Assembly: GCA_028023455.1 (NCBI GenBank)
Contig: JAQFVV010000508.1
Coordinates: 270,001-334,000 of the forward strand
DNA length: 64,000 nt
Direction of reading: 5' to 3'
Source of the DNA: Epiperipatus broadwayi
Lineage: Eukaryota > Onychophora > Udeonychophora > Euonychophora > Peripatidae
Below are positions 24,774 to 38,200 of this stretch, piece after piece. The notes under the pieces are model-generated. The model did not search any database. It saw only the letters and a program-made list of their open reading frames with translations, and was not told where the DNA came from. Every line of letters starts with the position of its first letter. The stretch's first letter is position 1. Made by a program: the position numbers and the translations under genes.

Positions 24774-25086
24774 AAATATATATAACATCAGAAATTCTAA
24801 TATTAACTTGATTGATATCAACTAACAAAAAAGTATGCAGAATGTAATTGATAATTTTTAAATTAAAAACCAACAATAACCAATTAACACCACAAGGATA
24901 GAGTTTCAAAGGTCATGTGACCTAATTAATCCATGAAAGCGATAGAAAAAAAAAAAAAAACAAGTCAACATTTGAGACATGATAAAGAGAAAAGAAAAAA
25001 AATGTATTCATTTTCCAAACAAAAAAAAAAGTCAGTTTAATTCAGACATTAGCAAATCATCTTTCAAAAGATTATTCCTAGATATA
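24774..25086. other. AT-rich gap
   Basis: Contains A-runs at about 24,947 and 25,022. No feature supported. Confidence 0.5.
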
Positions 25087-25387
25087 AAAAACCAGTTGGT
25101 AGTGTCATAGATATCTTAGAAATTGAAAAACAGGAAAATCAAAATTCATTGGCAATTGTCTGAAAACAAGAAATTTGAAGATCATAACTAAATTGTTCAA
25201 TAAATTAATACCACAACATTTCTTTTCAACATTTGAGAGATCCCTCCACAATTCCATGGTGTTTCCAGAAACAGACAATAACAATAATTCAATATATATA
25301 TATATAAATGATAACTTTACAAGTCCCTATCGTTTCACCATCAAACCTAATGACACACTCATCTGTGCTAAGTTCGAACCTATTTAA
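25087..25387 (+). pseudogene. Unidentified coding-like remnant
   Basis: Two frames have more coding character than the neighbourhood. One reads RYKKPVGSVIDILEIEK near 25,081. After a shift, the 25,175-25,387 frame ends SPYRFTIKPNDTLICAKF, then a stop. An (AT)n run interrupts it as a Tyr-Ile stretch. I do not recognise the family. It may be the C-terminus of a retroelement polyprotein. No intron signals or partner genes suggest a host gene. Confidence 0.2.
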
Positions 25388-28235
25388 TGTTAATAATTTT
25401 AAAATTAGCTCATGTCTGATTATTTATGTGTGAACCAACACTATAATTAGATAGGATTAGGAAAATTATAGTATACTAAATTTACTTAATATTTCTAAAA
25501 ATGTTCATTATATTATTTATGTTAAAAATAAATTATTAATTTTGTTGTTTAATATTGTAAATTCATATGTGGATATATAATCTGTGCTATATAGAAGAAG
25601 GACATGGTTTTAAAATATGTAAAAGCTGTTATCTAAAAATAATATTAAATGTTTTTTTAAAAATTGTTAAAATATTTCTTGTTTTAAATATATTTCAGGG
25701 AAAAGTTTCTTGAAAATATATTTAAAAGTTATATCAAAATATGTTTGTAAGTTATTTTTAAAAAAAATATGTTAAAAAGGTTTTCGTTTTAAAAAAAAAA
25801 TGTTAAAGGGTTGTTTTAATAAAAAGAGTTTCTATTATATGTAAAATTAAAAATAAAAGCTGGTCAAGTAATTAAAAAGATTTTTGGTTGTAAACAAGTG
25901 TCATTAATGACCACACCTGGAATTGGTAAAAAGTAAAACTCGTCAAAATTTACTAATTAAAATCTCCTTAGATAAGATTAAAAGTTATTTTTAAAATCTA
26001 AACTGGACATTGTTTGCAACGAAAAATTTTAAGTATAATAATAAGCTTATGGAATGTTTCTAGCATAAGTTATCTAAGATTTTAAAAATCTGGATTATAA
26101 ATTTGAAAATATTTAATTAAATTCTTGAGTTTAGTGAGTCTTGAGGCGGTAGATTCTGATAATGAAAAGCTATAAATACTCTGTATTTTTTTAACAAAAG
26201 GGGAGAAAACAGCCATATTTGTAAAGAAAATTGCAGCCAGTCTCCGCATTGTTTAATGTTTAATATGTCTGGCTAAAAGCAGGCATTTTTTTTATGTTAC
26301 TCCGCGGGGAGAATGAGGGTTTTCTATCGCTGCAATGCCTGGACCATCACCATAGCATTAGCAGAGACAAGCCTAACAGAATGGGAAATATGAAGCCACC
26401 CAGCCAAACTCACCAAACCTACAGCCAAGAACTTGCAGTCCAGATAAATAATACTGGTACCATTTTATTTTTCAAATTGCAGAGCTTTGTATAAATCTTT
26501 ATATAAGTTAGCTAACTTTCTCTTTAAAATAATTGTAAAACTAAATGTAACCAAAATTTTAAATCCATTTAATACTTAAAATAATATGTAAATTGCTATC
26601 AAGATTTAATATTGTTGAAGTTAAAATTATCTAATTTATATTTTCCTTTCATTTAAAAGTAAATTATAAGTGTCTAATTTAAAGTTATATCACTGCGGTT
26701 GTGTCTATATTTTTTTGCTTATTTTAAATTTTTATTATGTTTTATATGCCAATATTTCGAAACAGTGGGCACTTAATTTCATGTTTTTAAGAATATATTA
26801 TTTGAAAATCTTTGTGTAATTTGTTTAGAGCGTCAAATTTCTGTGCACTGTTTTGAAGTCCTATTTTTCTAAAATAATAACGACTTGCCATGCACTTATT
26901 GTCATTTTTATTTATGATGATTTAATATATGAAATGTGACTCTTTTAATCAACCATTTAAAAACTTAACTTTACATTTTTATTAAGAATTAAATTTAGCA
27001 TTGATAAGTATATTTGTCATTTAAGTTCTTAAGTCCATAGAAATATATTCTCCCTCTTTAAAGTATTTATTATCTATAAGCAACCTAATAGATCGAGCAT
27101 GTCAACGTACAGATGTATTAATGCCCTCTTTAGTAGCATAGACATTTATTATCAGGCTACACAAGAGTTGGTCCCAATTTAATAGAGCTATTATGCTATT
27201 GTCTCAAATTTCATAGTATGAAATATACTATTATTTGCTTCATGGATGTGATATATTATGTTATAAAATTATTCTCATTTTGCTGCAATATGTATATTAC
27301 ATATATTAAGATGGAGCCACGGCATTGCTAGCACATCTTCTCTTATAGGTTAGAGCAATAGCAAAGCCTGTGCCAAGGCCAGGTTAGCATGTAAGTCCCC
27401 CACCATTTCTGAATAAAAATGTTCCTTTTCACACAACATTGCAATCAGTTACAGGGTACTGGTGTTGGTTGCAAGAACCCTGAAGTTATTTCATCCATCC
27501 ACAGAGCAGCTTTTCCTATTGTTGTTTACCTGTGCCATAGCACATTGGTAAAATCTTAGGCAGCCAACTTTCCCACCTTAACATAACACTTTCAGCATTC
27601 TGAATTTTTTTCTCGAAAGCCATGTTCGATTGATCATTACTTGAGCTGGTTTACGCACTCGTTGTTAAATATTATATTTGTAATAAATAATGAATTTTTA
27701 GAATGGTCCAGGTTCAATATAATTATTTATATAACAACCATAAATTTAATAGGATTTGGTTTAACTAGATTTATAGACATAATGTAGTGATCACTTTGTA
27801 TTAGTTGTAAAGCAATTCATAAGATGGGCACATGTTAAACCCATCTATGCAAATTTTAATTATTACTGATAAAGCTATTTTGAATTCAGTATAAAAAAAG
27901 AATGTTTCTCCTATCTATCCAATGTTTGCGTGCAAATTAGTGATATATTTTTAGACAATTACGAACCTTTGTTTTATTTATCAGAGTCTTACTGCATCTC
28001 CCTGTCCTATGTCAGCCATGAATAAAGGAGTATACTACGTGTAATTTCAAGGTGGTTATTCATAGGATCTTGAATCTTGGAATACTGGCTTGTGAGTTGA
28101 AGTGTGGTAGGACTTGGGATGTCACAGTCCTAGTCTGGTCAGCTTTGGTCTCTTTTGCTTGGATTCTGAATTCTGTTACATGAATGTACAAACTTGACTG
28201 TTACATAGTATATCCAAAAGTTTCTATATTAGGCA
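25388..28235. other. AT-rich gap with two less AT-rich patches
   Basis: Mostly T/A-rich sequence with many short TTAAAA motifs. Two patches stand out: 26,224-26,460 (includes CTCCGCGGGG, and a frame at 26,294-26,494 without motifs) and 27,310-27,640 (GC-richer, with near-inverted words such as GCCACGGCATTGC and GCCTGTGCCAAGGCC). Neither is assignable by reading. A TATAAATA sequence at 26,171 precedes the first patch. Confidence 0.4.
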
Positions 28236-29130
28236 ATAACAGTGAATCGATTCTGGTGCACCATAAAACAAATTGTAGAACATCCCAATGACAGGTACAT
28301 AATACTGCAATATTATGAAATTACTGAAAGGGAGAGTTAAAAGACATGTCAAATCATTATGTAACTTCACACTGATCACTATAGACCATCACAATACTAT
28401 TTCAGGAATAATTAAGAACACCTATGTAGAATGCCAAATACATGGCTTGCAAAAGATGATGGAACCATTAGGCAAGGTCATTATGTTCAAAACCGAATAC
28501 TAGACAGACACCACAATACCAACCATGAGTAACACAAGTTCTGAATAAAACTACATCAGATACTGATCCAGATGATATATCATCACTAATTCTGGATCAG
28601 GATGCAATTCACATTTTATATATTAAAGGTTTAAAACCACAGTGTTACACATGTAAACAAAGGGGGCATGTTACTGTACAATGTTTAAACCTGTAATATT
28701 TAATCAGAAATCAAATCCTACACACATAAAAATAACAAATTTCAACACTAACATGCAAACAGAAGAAAAGATAGTCATTGCCAAGGATATAAATTCACTA
28801 AAAGATAGCCATTGTCAAGTGTAGCAGTGCACAAAAAGATAGCTATTGCCAAGGGTAGCAGTGCACAAATTACACAAAGAAATAATAACAAAAAAGTGAT
28901 ACCAAGCTTATACCTTATAGATTTGTTTACAAAAAAAAAACAATAAAACTCCAAGCCAAGTAACATGACCAAAAGAGAGAATAGAAGCCAAGAAAAAAAT
29001 AACACAACACAGTATTTGACTGTGCAATATATAAAATCATGCAACATACTATTATCAATAATGCTTCCATAGAAATTTATGGAGTTTATTGTATTCCCAA
29101 GCAATCCCATATCAACAATGCAACTGATAA
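28236..29130 (+). pseudogene. LINE B ORF1 remnant with CCHC zinc knuckle
   Basis: Frames at 28,240-28,330 (VEHPNDRYIILQYYE) and 28,315-28,503 precede a block ending GLKPQCYTCKQRGHVTVQC. The last segment is a textbook CX2CX4HX4C zinc knuckle at 28,643-28,684, as in Gag-like ORF1 proteins that bind element RNA. A short tandem duplication containing GATAGYCATTG(C/T)CAAG follows at 28,770-28,860 (three copies of an AAAGATAGCCATTGCCAAG-type unit). Stops break every frame. Confidence 0.6.
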
Positions 29131-30848
29131 ACCCAATTCAATAACGAAGCAAAATAAAATCTGGGAGACCTACCCAAAAAAACTATCAAAAAGTGAAGAC
29201 AGATGATAAAAACTGTAATTCTCCAATCATTGATAATATAAATGAAAACCCAAGTTCAATGGAAATAATCACAAATTTATTTGAAAACCATTTAATAACC
29301 ACTGAATCATGAAATGAAAATACAAAAAATCACAAAAAAACACTCAATTCAAAAACCAATCAGAAGAATGACAAAAAAGCCACAAAACAGATCAGAACAA
29401 ATGTAAATAAAATAAATCAATGAAAATACACAATGTAAAGCTGCAAAACAATCAAAACAAAAATGTACATCCCAGTTACACAGTTAATGAAAATTCAAAT
29501 AACAGCACTGATTTTCAGAGGCATTAATTCAATAGCAAAAATATATCAGTTTAAGAAAGGAATTAGCATCATATAAACACAATTACTAGAACTACTAAAA
29601 TAAAAATATATAGTGGATCACAAATTAATCCAACCAACATATCTCAGATTTTTTCCACATATTCCTGGGACACATCAATACCTTCAGCAGGTAGAGATAT
29701 ACCCATAACCTCAAATTGCAACATCTCAGGCATAAAAAATATTTACATTAACTCACATCATTTAATCATTACATTCCAGCATCAAATTATGCACTCATGA
29801 TTATTTTTGTGTATATACCCTCATTTTCCAGGATAATAGCACATATAATTTTCACAATAAATCCCAACTTACAACAAGCCACAATCCAATAATACTAATG
29901 AGTCATTTCAACTCAAGTTATGCAAAATTCAATGCAATATGGTTACATCAATTAAACCTTCCATTCATGAGTACACAAAATCTTGTTGCTGCAGATTCAA
30001 TGTCATTCTATAACAACAGCAAGTCACACTCATTGATTTATGCTACTACATAGCATTCCATGCCCATTTTCAGATCATGTGCAAATCATTTCAATTAATT
30101 TCTCAGAGATTCAAACAACATTTATACATTCAGAAAAAAACCAATCAGAATCATATTTCTAACAGGCTCTACTGGATTTCTTATTTTCAGAAATATCATG
30201 CTAAATTAAATTAATGATATATACCACAAGATACAATTCAAAAATTCCAGTTATTTATAAACATACTATACTTAAACATACATCACATTTACCCTCCTAA
30301 TTAATGACACTAGAAGATGATCTTTACAATATAATTTGCATTGCCAGACCTATGCACAAGATCCACAAATACATACAAAAACTAACCAAGCTATATCACA
30401 ATACATGTAAACAATTGAAAAAATAAATTGTCACAAGGCAAAAAAATATGTCCCACACAACTGCACACATGGACATGCAATACAGATGCTGGACACTGAG
30501 CTAATCATCAACTAGAAATGTGTCCATGACATTGAAATAAGTGGCTTCATCTATGCAGGACATAACATGCTGAAACTCACATACCAACATTTCAATCAAA
30601 AGCTCCAAACATATTAACAATACACCTGAACCACTGATCAGTTCAGAATGTCTTAAATAGATATTCTCTTTCAGATATAACAATTTTCTGAAAAACTTAA
30701 AATAATTGCCAAGATTTGCCATACTGGAACCAATGTTACAACAGCAATTCTATTTTCATATTTGAATCAGTTTGTAATGGAGTTCCTGTGCAAACTTGCT
30801 AACTTTTTATCACAAAAATTATACAATGCTTGAGGACTATATCCAATA

Positions 30849-32260
30849 GTGCCATTTAAAAAAAAACAACAGCCATTTCAAATTGCAACAATCTTCAAAC
30901 CAACTCTAGGCATTCACTGGGAATTAAATTATTTGAAAAGGACATGTATGTTGCCCCTGATATCAAATATACAATATGCAAAGAAGGGACTTTCTACCAC
31001 AAAGGCTGCATGTGTATTTAAATTGATACAAAGTGCAATTCAACAAGATAAAAATTACACTCCAATTGAATTCAACTGGATATACAGGCAGTATTTGATT
31101 CTGTTGCAGTAGATATCTTAAAGACCATGCTTGCAAAATCAGAAACTTTACCCATCCTACTATACATTATCACAAATATCTTACTCAAGTGAATGATACA
31201 CCTCACATTTATAAATTTTACCAGAATCCCTGCTAAATGTAATGCTGTTTATTCTATATATAAATCTACTCTTAAAACAGATGGAAAATGAGTTAGCAGA
31301 AATATTAAAACTCTGAACCTACCAACACATACCATGTATTGCATACACAGATGACATGACAGTGTTTCTAACATCATGTAAAGAAATGCCAGTATTAGAA
31401 AGAATATTACAAAATTTCACATGCATGCACAAATTACAATTCGACCTAAAAAAACATCAGCATGGGTCTTATATACTAACAAATCACATACACAGCTTTA
31501 TCAGAGAAACATTCCATTTTTTTGGGATTTCCAATTTACCTGGAAAGACCTGAAATAAAAAAAAAACCTTGCAAAATAAGCTCAAAAAAGCAACAAACAG
31601 CCACATCTTTATCAAATGCATATTTATCTCTATATTTAAAAGTGCACATGTTTAACATACTCATAGCAACAACAACTACATATTCACAAATTGTTACTTT
31701 TACAAAACAATTTCAGTGGCCATATCATCACTCTGAAGCAAACTATACAATTATACAGAATGGTCTGGAGCTACACACAATAAATGTGTTTTACATACTA
31801 AAACAATAAACTTATTAGCAAAGTTCATTGCATTGTTTTAGCAGTAACACAACTTCCTTGACAAAATCCAAACAGATTGTCCATCCCCCATATGTACTAG
31901 TATTATAATAACACTCAGTTTAAATCAATGTCAGAATTACAATGCTCACATTTGATAGCAAATACACATACTGGCTGACATATGAGTTGATCAATATAGC
32001 TACAAACAATCTTCCAAATGATGGGAGTAAATAACAAGTAATTCCTTAAAAACTTTAGAAAATGGTCCATGGAACCAAAGTTCTTCAACTTCTTGATCAA
32101 TGTTAAAGATATTTACAATACAAACACCCGATTTCTTATAATACATCATCTTTATAGGTCAATAGACCCATTCTGAAACCTGTGCCATGTTTCTGAAAAA
32201 ACAGAACACATATTTTACAATTGCACAACACTAAATACTACTCAAAACAATATGGTAAAT
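30849..32260 (+). pseudogene. LINE B reverse transcriptase and C-terminal remnant
   Basis: The block at 30,849-31,112 reads NIQYAKKGLSTTKAACVF, the usual Q-x-G-F-x-x-G-x-S-T region, then FKLIQSAIQQDKNYTPIEF. YTDD lies at 31,344-31,355 in IAYTDDMTVFLTS (motif C, both Asp kept), followed by LERILQNF and FDLKKHQHGSY. Near 32,177-32,236 the frame reads NLCHVSEKTEHIFYNC, matching the LINE A terminus LCHSADETIAHLLYKC apart from one residue fewer between C and H. Many stops and shifts make it inactive. Confidence 0.65.
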
Positions 32261-32933
32261 CAATATGCAACAGTACAAATTACACAACAGCTAACAGATT
32301 TTTTACACAAGCAGACAGCACCTGCAGCATGAGAAGCAATATTGCTGCACACAATGCATATTCTGCCTGGAAAATAATACCAGAAGATATCCGATAACAC
32401 TTTATGACAAGCTACAAAAAATAAAGAGCAGAGATGCAAAGATTGTAGCTCCAGATATCTATGTGGCCATCTAGTCACTATTAAAATTACAAGCTAATTT
32501 AAGATCATGCAAAACTAGCCATTATATAAGCACAGCTTATTCAAACAAATCAACAATGAACAAGAATCTTAAAAAAAAATGAAATATAGATTCTCACACA
32601 ACTGAACAAATAAATAAAACTTTTGAGCAATAAACAAAGACGATAACAGAATAACAAGATCAAAAATGAATATCAGTAAAAATTGAACAATGATAGCAAT
32701 AATAAAAATATAATGTAAAAAATATACCGTGTCATATGCAGCAAGAGTTTGCAAAGTATGTTAATAGGTTAACTGATGTAGATCTCTATTTAACACTTCT
32801 TCACCTATGTAATTAGCAATGAAAATCTCAGTCAAGCCAAATCTGTAAAAATCATCATGCCAATGTAACCATGGCATAAGTATGTAAACATCATGTAACC
32901 TTTGTTGACAATAAATTATATTATTGAAACATC

Positions 32934-32973
32934 ATCATCATCATAAACAACAACAATAGTGATGATGATGATG

Positions 32974-33064
<91 letters not shown>

Positions 33065-33081
33065 CAACAACAACAACAACC
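32934..33081. repeat. Compound (CAT)(GAT)(TAA)(CAA) microsatellite
   Basis: CAT and GAT units, then about 100 bases of TAA, then CAA units. It follows the 3' end of LINE B directly and probably derives from its tail. Confidence 0.9.
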
Positions 33082-33230
33082 AAAGAATGAAAAAATCCAA
33101 ATAATTGAGATAATAAAAAAAAAGTCTTAAGAATGAAAACAAAGTTATACTTTAGACCATTTTATTTTTATAATTTTGAAAGTATACAAAGCATGAAAAA
33201 TCTATTGGACTTTGAAAGTGAAATTTTTTT

Positions 33231-35297
33231 GGTACTAGTATCATCGATGGGACATGTCATTGGATGCTGCTACCAAAAAAAGATAAATATACCATTTTTG
33301 AGGCATGCTGCAATGAGTTGTAGTGTGCTATGCTATTTTTTTGCAATTCATACTTGACTAATGTGACCCATTCTTATTCTACAAATCATTGGTATTGAAC
33401 CTGTGCTATCATATAATTTGAGGCTGTATAGAATTTAAGTCAATGAAATATTTGAAATGTTATTAAAATTATTATATTGCATTTTAATGATGGAGTATTA
33501 GGTCCAAATAATTTTAAATTCATTGCCATAGTTCTGAACTGAGATTGGAAGGGTATAAAATTAAGAAAAGTTTTGTTGGAAGTGCAAATTATTGCATAGT
33601 CACAGTATTTGTGAGATGACATGAGACTAACAAAATAGCTATTTGAAAACATGATTTTGCAAAGTATAGTGAACAAAGGTTTTATTGTTTGAATTTTCCA
33701 AGTTAGCATGTATTTATCAAAAGCAATTTAATAAAAAGAATGATAATATGTATATGCATGTATGTGCATATATTTTATAAAAGTGTACTTCAAAGATTAA
33801 TTAAAAATAACTTAATAAAAGGTATTGGAATGTATGTGTATAATTTATAAATGCATACTTCAAATAATGTTAACTGATCTATATAAATAAAGCACACATA
33901 AATAATGAAACATTTTAAAGTAATATATTTAAATGGTAGAGATAAACATTACCTGATATGTTAATTTTCACAGATACATATATGCAAAGGGAGCAGCAAG
34001 GTTATAATTTTCAAACCTTGTCATTTGTTTTAAATTATTATTTATTTCTTGGCTGTATAAATCTATTATACCACTTAGCTTTCCTTGCATAAAAGTTTTA
34101 ATTTCTAGATGACAGTCTCACATATATGTTAGAATGTTTACCCAGTTAAATCTGTTTTGTGAAGTAGTTTATTTCTTGGAAATTATCTGACATCCCCTGG
34201 GTTTTACAATTTGTAAAAACAAAAATAAGCTTAAAAAGATATTAAATTTGAATTATAACAAAGAGGAAGTTAGTAAACTGATGCTATTTTTATCAATTAT
34301 TGAGGTAATGATTTTGTTTTAGAACTGGTATCACATATGAAAATAAGGGAAGAAAAATATCTTAACTTGTAAACAAGTGTGGTAAAACAGACTTGACTAT
34401 TTATTCAAATTTCTGGAAGGGTTGATGTCTGACCTTGAGGCTGCCAGGTTTCATTACCTCAAAGTAAACCACCAGTGTAATTTTGGTAACCCCTCCACAG
34501 GTGCCCACACACAAAACATCAAGAGGCTGTGTGGTTGTTGAAATGGCAGAATAAGTGACATAGAGACACTGTCAGGCCATTATTCAATGACTACCTGGCT
34601 GAATTTATGTGGCAGCATTTACACCATGGATAAAATCTTTTCATCTCACTTTTGAAAGAGATGAGTTTATGTTAGACCATGATTTTTGTTAATGTCATTG
34701 TTTTTGTTTTTGTTATTCAAACAGTTGGTTTATTACAGTTCCAACTTGCATATACAGTAAAGAACCTTCAATACATTGTTTTTAGGTTTTTCTATTTGTA
34801 CATCAATTTATTCCTGTGAAAGTGATTTTTTTATTTAATGTTGTTTTTTTGGCAAAAAAAATTAGATTAAGAAAAAAGCCACCAAGTAGATGGCATTTGT
34901 TACTTGTTGTGTCAATAAAAACATGTTTAAATAAATTTGTATAGTTGTTTCATTGTTTACATTAAGTTTTAAAAAAATTACTTATTTAAAAACATCCAAA
35001 AAAAAAAAAGGATTTTGTGTTTGTAATTACGTTATGCATTAAACATGGCAATTGTTTCTTTTTGTGTAAATAAAAAATTCCTTAATAAAAATGTCATTTA
35101 GTTGTTAAAGAAAAAAATGTAATAAAAACACATTCTTTAATAATAGGTCAACAATGTAAGAAAAAAGCAATTGTTTACTATTTAGCTATTAAAAAAAGTC
35201 AATTATTTAATGTCATGGCCAGGTAATGCTATATTTTAAGGTTTTTGAGTAGCAACAGCACCATCCAGCAACCTGTACCATCAATGATACTAGTACC
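33231..35297 (+). mobile_element. Merlin-type (IS1595/ISXO2-like) DNA transposon
   Basis: Terminal inverted repeats start GGTACTAGTATCATCGATGG at 33,231 and, on the other strand from 35,297, GGTACTAGTATCATTGATGG. Similarity continues imperfectly for about 44 bases into each end. The termini are flanked by T-runs of 7-8 bases, consistent with but not proving the 8-9 bp duplications of Merlin. The 2,067-bp interior contains a transposase fossil at 34,449-34,673. Ends and transposase agree, so I regard this as one dead transposon. Confidence 0.7.
34449..34673 (+). pseudogene. Merlin/ISXO2-like transposase C-terminal remnant
   Basis: The frame from 34,449 reads FHYLKVNHQCNFGNPSTG then AHTQNIKRL, matching the conserved NHS-NFVDP-TGAHTQ-IE-LW region of ISXO2/IS1595 DDE transposases. 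The catalytic Glu of IE is Lys here. After a stop and shift, HRDTVRPLFNDYLAEFMW then LFISLLKEM matches the family's terminal YLxEFMW region. No N-terminal zinc ribbon or first Asp motif could be read upstream, so only the last third is recognisable. Confidence 0.65.
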
Positions 35298-38200
35298 TTT
35301 TTTTTAACAAAATTATCATTGAGTTAGCTGATTTTATCATTATAACCATTTATTGAAAGCATATTTTAAACATGTATGGTCATTAAACATTTTTAAAGAA
35401 GAGAGAGAGCAGAACAAAAAATAATAAATTGTTAAAATTGATTTTATCATTGATTATACAAACTAATCAGTATAACAAAAAAGATCTCCATATATGATAT
35501 TCTGAAGTTTTGCAAAGTTGTCTTAATTTTTTACAGAAAAGTGGTTTTGAAGCCATTAACTGTTCCTTTTTTTAGAGTGTTTTGGACAGTCTTTTTAACA
35601 TAAATTGGTCTATAGTATCCATAAAAGTCATACTCATGATATCATAAACTACTTTCCTGGGAACTATACATCACTACAATAGTAGTTACATTAATAACAC
35701 TAAATCATTTCATAGATTTAGTCAAATAATATACCAACTGATCTTATGATTTTGCATAATAATTTCAGAAAATAGAGTAGGTAAATAAAAGTAAGTTCCT
35801 TTCATTGATTTAATTTGGTTATGATATCATAATTTTTAAATTCATGAGTTACATGCAATGCATCTAAATATATCTAAAGTAACTATAATAAAAAATAAAT
35901 ATTTTTTATAGTTTTGTCCACCAATTGTCTTTTTTAACAATAGTTAAAAATCTGATTATAAATTCTATGTTAAGAATGAAGTTTCTGCTCATTTTATTAC
36001 TCAATTAAATAGAGAATTTAACACAATTCTTTTTTTTAGACTTTAACATTAAAAATCATTCAAAGAAAACAATATTATTTCATTATGAATGCTATAAAAA
36101 ACCTTAACAACTGGTTTCTAATTACATTCTTTAACATCTGTTGTAATTTATTTGATCTGTCATATAAGATCAAATATTTTGGAACTTTTTCTATATTTGT
36201 GAAGAATAGTAAATCTCTATTTACGATTTTGTATATAAAAATCATTTGATAAATCCAAATTTGTAATTTATTATTGATTTCTGTTATTTTTTCCAACATC
36301 ACAACTTTCTATCTTCTAAACTTATTCCTATCTTGGAGTTTATTTATACTGATCTTCCTGCAAACTTTAAATATTCATTCATACTTGCATAAAATAAAAG
36401 CAGACTAAATTTACATTTGCTGTGCACATAACTATATTGTTAGATGTGTTCAAAGGTCATGCAAAATTAGTGCAGAAGGCATGAAATAATTATGATGGCT
36501 AGCTTTTATGTAAACAATATCAAATTAAAAAAAGAATAAACAAAATGAGAAAAAAATGAAAAGAGTATATGCAGTAGAATAGAAAATTGTATAATTATAA
36601 TAATATCTTAGCATATAATGAGCTAAAATCATATTCTACTCTTAGGTATTTAATTTTAATTTTTATAGTTTATTCTTACTTTCAAATCATTTCTGTTATA
36701 TATATATATATATACATTACATTTTAAATGACAATCCATGTTATTTTTTTATATTAACATCATTAATAAGTTAATTGATACTTCTAGTTCTAATTATTTT
36801 GTATAACCCAATAATTTATTAGATTCAAAATAATTAAATGAAACTTAAAAATGCAAACAATTGCATATAAAATAGCTGAAAAATTAATGTCTCCATTTTA
36901 ACTAGTTTTCTTAGGAGGAAAAAAACCCTGTGATATTTAACAAATATGCTAATGCAACTGAAGATGACACATTAAAACCGTTTCAAACAGTAGACTGTTT
37001 TATATAAAAGTTTTTTTTAATAGCAATAATAGCCATCAGAAATAGAAACAAATGATATAATAGAAATGCAATTAAATTATTTATAAGTTGAGAGCAGTGA
37101 CAAGTGTAAAAGCAAAACAGTAAAGAATCTTGAATCAACTCTGAATTGAGGAGAAAAAACCGATTTGATGAGTTAAATATAACTGCTGTGTTTAATATAT
37201 CATGTGATAATGCGCATGTCACATGACTCCACAAAAATAAATGCCAATGATGATGATTACTATTATTGTTACAGAAATAAATTTTTAACTGTTTAAACTT
37301 TGTCAGATTAAAATATAAATCATTATCATATCATCTATAAATATTTGATTGATAAAATATATCATTATTGAAAATATAAGTATAAATAAAAAATAATAAA
37401 AATGTATGTACTGATAATTATAAATAGAAATAAATATTTTTTGAGTAAAAACAAATTAAATTATATGATTTATGAATAAAATGTATTTATGTGATAAGGC
37501 AGTTCATCTGTAGAAGCCGAACTTTAAGCATTTGAAAATCAATAAATAATAGAAACAAGAAAAACGAGATGTCATTGGTGATATCAAGCTATAAAGAAGA
37601 AGGAATTTATCTATTAGAGCTAATGGCGTGAAAATTGCAAACATTTATGGCAAAACGTACAATTATTTTTTATAAAAATAAAAACAGATTTGAATGAATA
37701 TTAGCAGTAAACCGTAAATATTTCATAATGATTAAGCTTTCCAATTTTACATATATATATATACGTAAAACAATAAAAATGTCGTTTGCTTATAAGTATA
37801 AAAGACTATTATTATCTGGAGAAAAGTGATGACTTTTTATGTCCAAAATCAGTTTAAAAGAACTTATAAGGTTGTTGTTTTTTTTTTAAATTTTAATTAA
37901 GTACCATCATTCAAAATACACTATATATAAATTAACAATTAAATGTAAAAAAAAAAATATTTTGTTTAAAAAATATATTACTATATTACTCTTTTGAAGG
38001 AAGAGCTACATTTTAGAAGTTTACATCAAGCAATGAGAAGAAAAAACTGTCGTCTATAAAATAGAGTCATATTTAGGGTTTTTTATCATAATTTTATAAA
38101 ATAAAAAAAAATCATCAAAAATGTCAAGAAGTTTAATGTATTATGTTGACTATACATATATTTAAATAAATCAATGATATAATATAGTATAAAATATCTT

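Larger units (their letters stand above)
28236..32933 (+). mobile_element. LINE B: decayed L1/Tx1-like retrotransposon
   Basis: The plus strand shows ORF1 fragments with a CCHC knuckle (28,643-28,684), very decayed endonuclease-like sequence (about 29,880-30,160), RT fragments (30,849-31,553) and a terminal zinc-like motif near 32,180-32,230. A 3' end near 32,910 reads GACAATAAATTATATTATTG and runs into a (CAT)n/(TAA)n tract. Parallels with LINE A (ORF1 cysteine motif, YxDD context, terminal LCH...H...C motif) suggest the same superfamily, but this copy is more degraded. The 5' boundary is approximate, set where HPNDRYIILQYYE-like coding first appears. Confidence 0.6.

Noticed and set aside
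26160-26185. TATAAATA at 26,171 and TATATAAG at 45,163 as promoters
   Set aside because: TATA-like words are expected often in DNA this AT-rich, and no gene follows either site.
26294-26494. Plus-strand frame of 66 codons as a host exon
   Set aside because: No recognisable domain, no convincing splice sites and no adjoining coding sequence.
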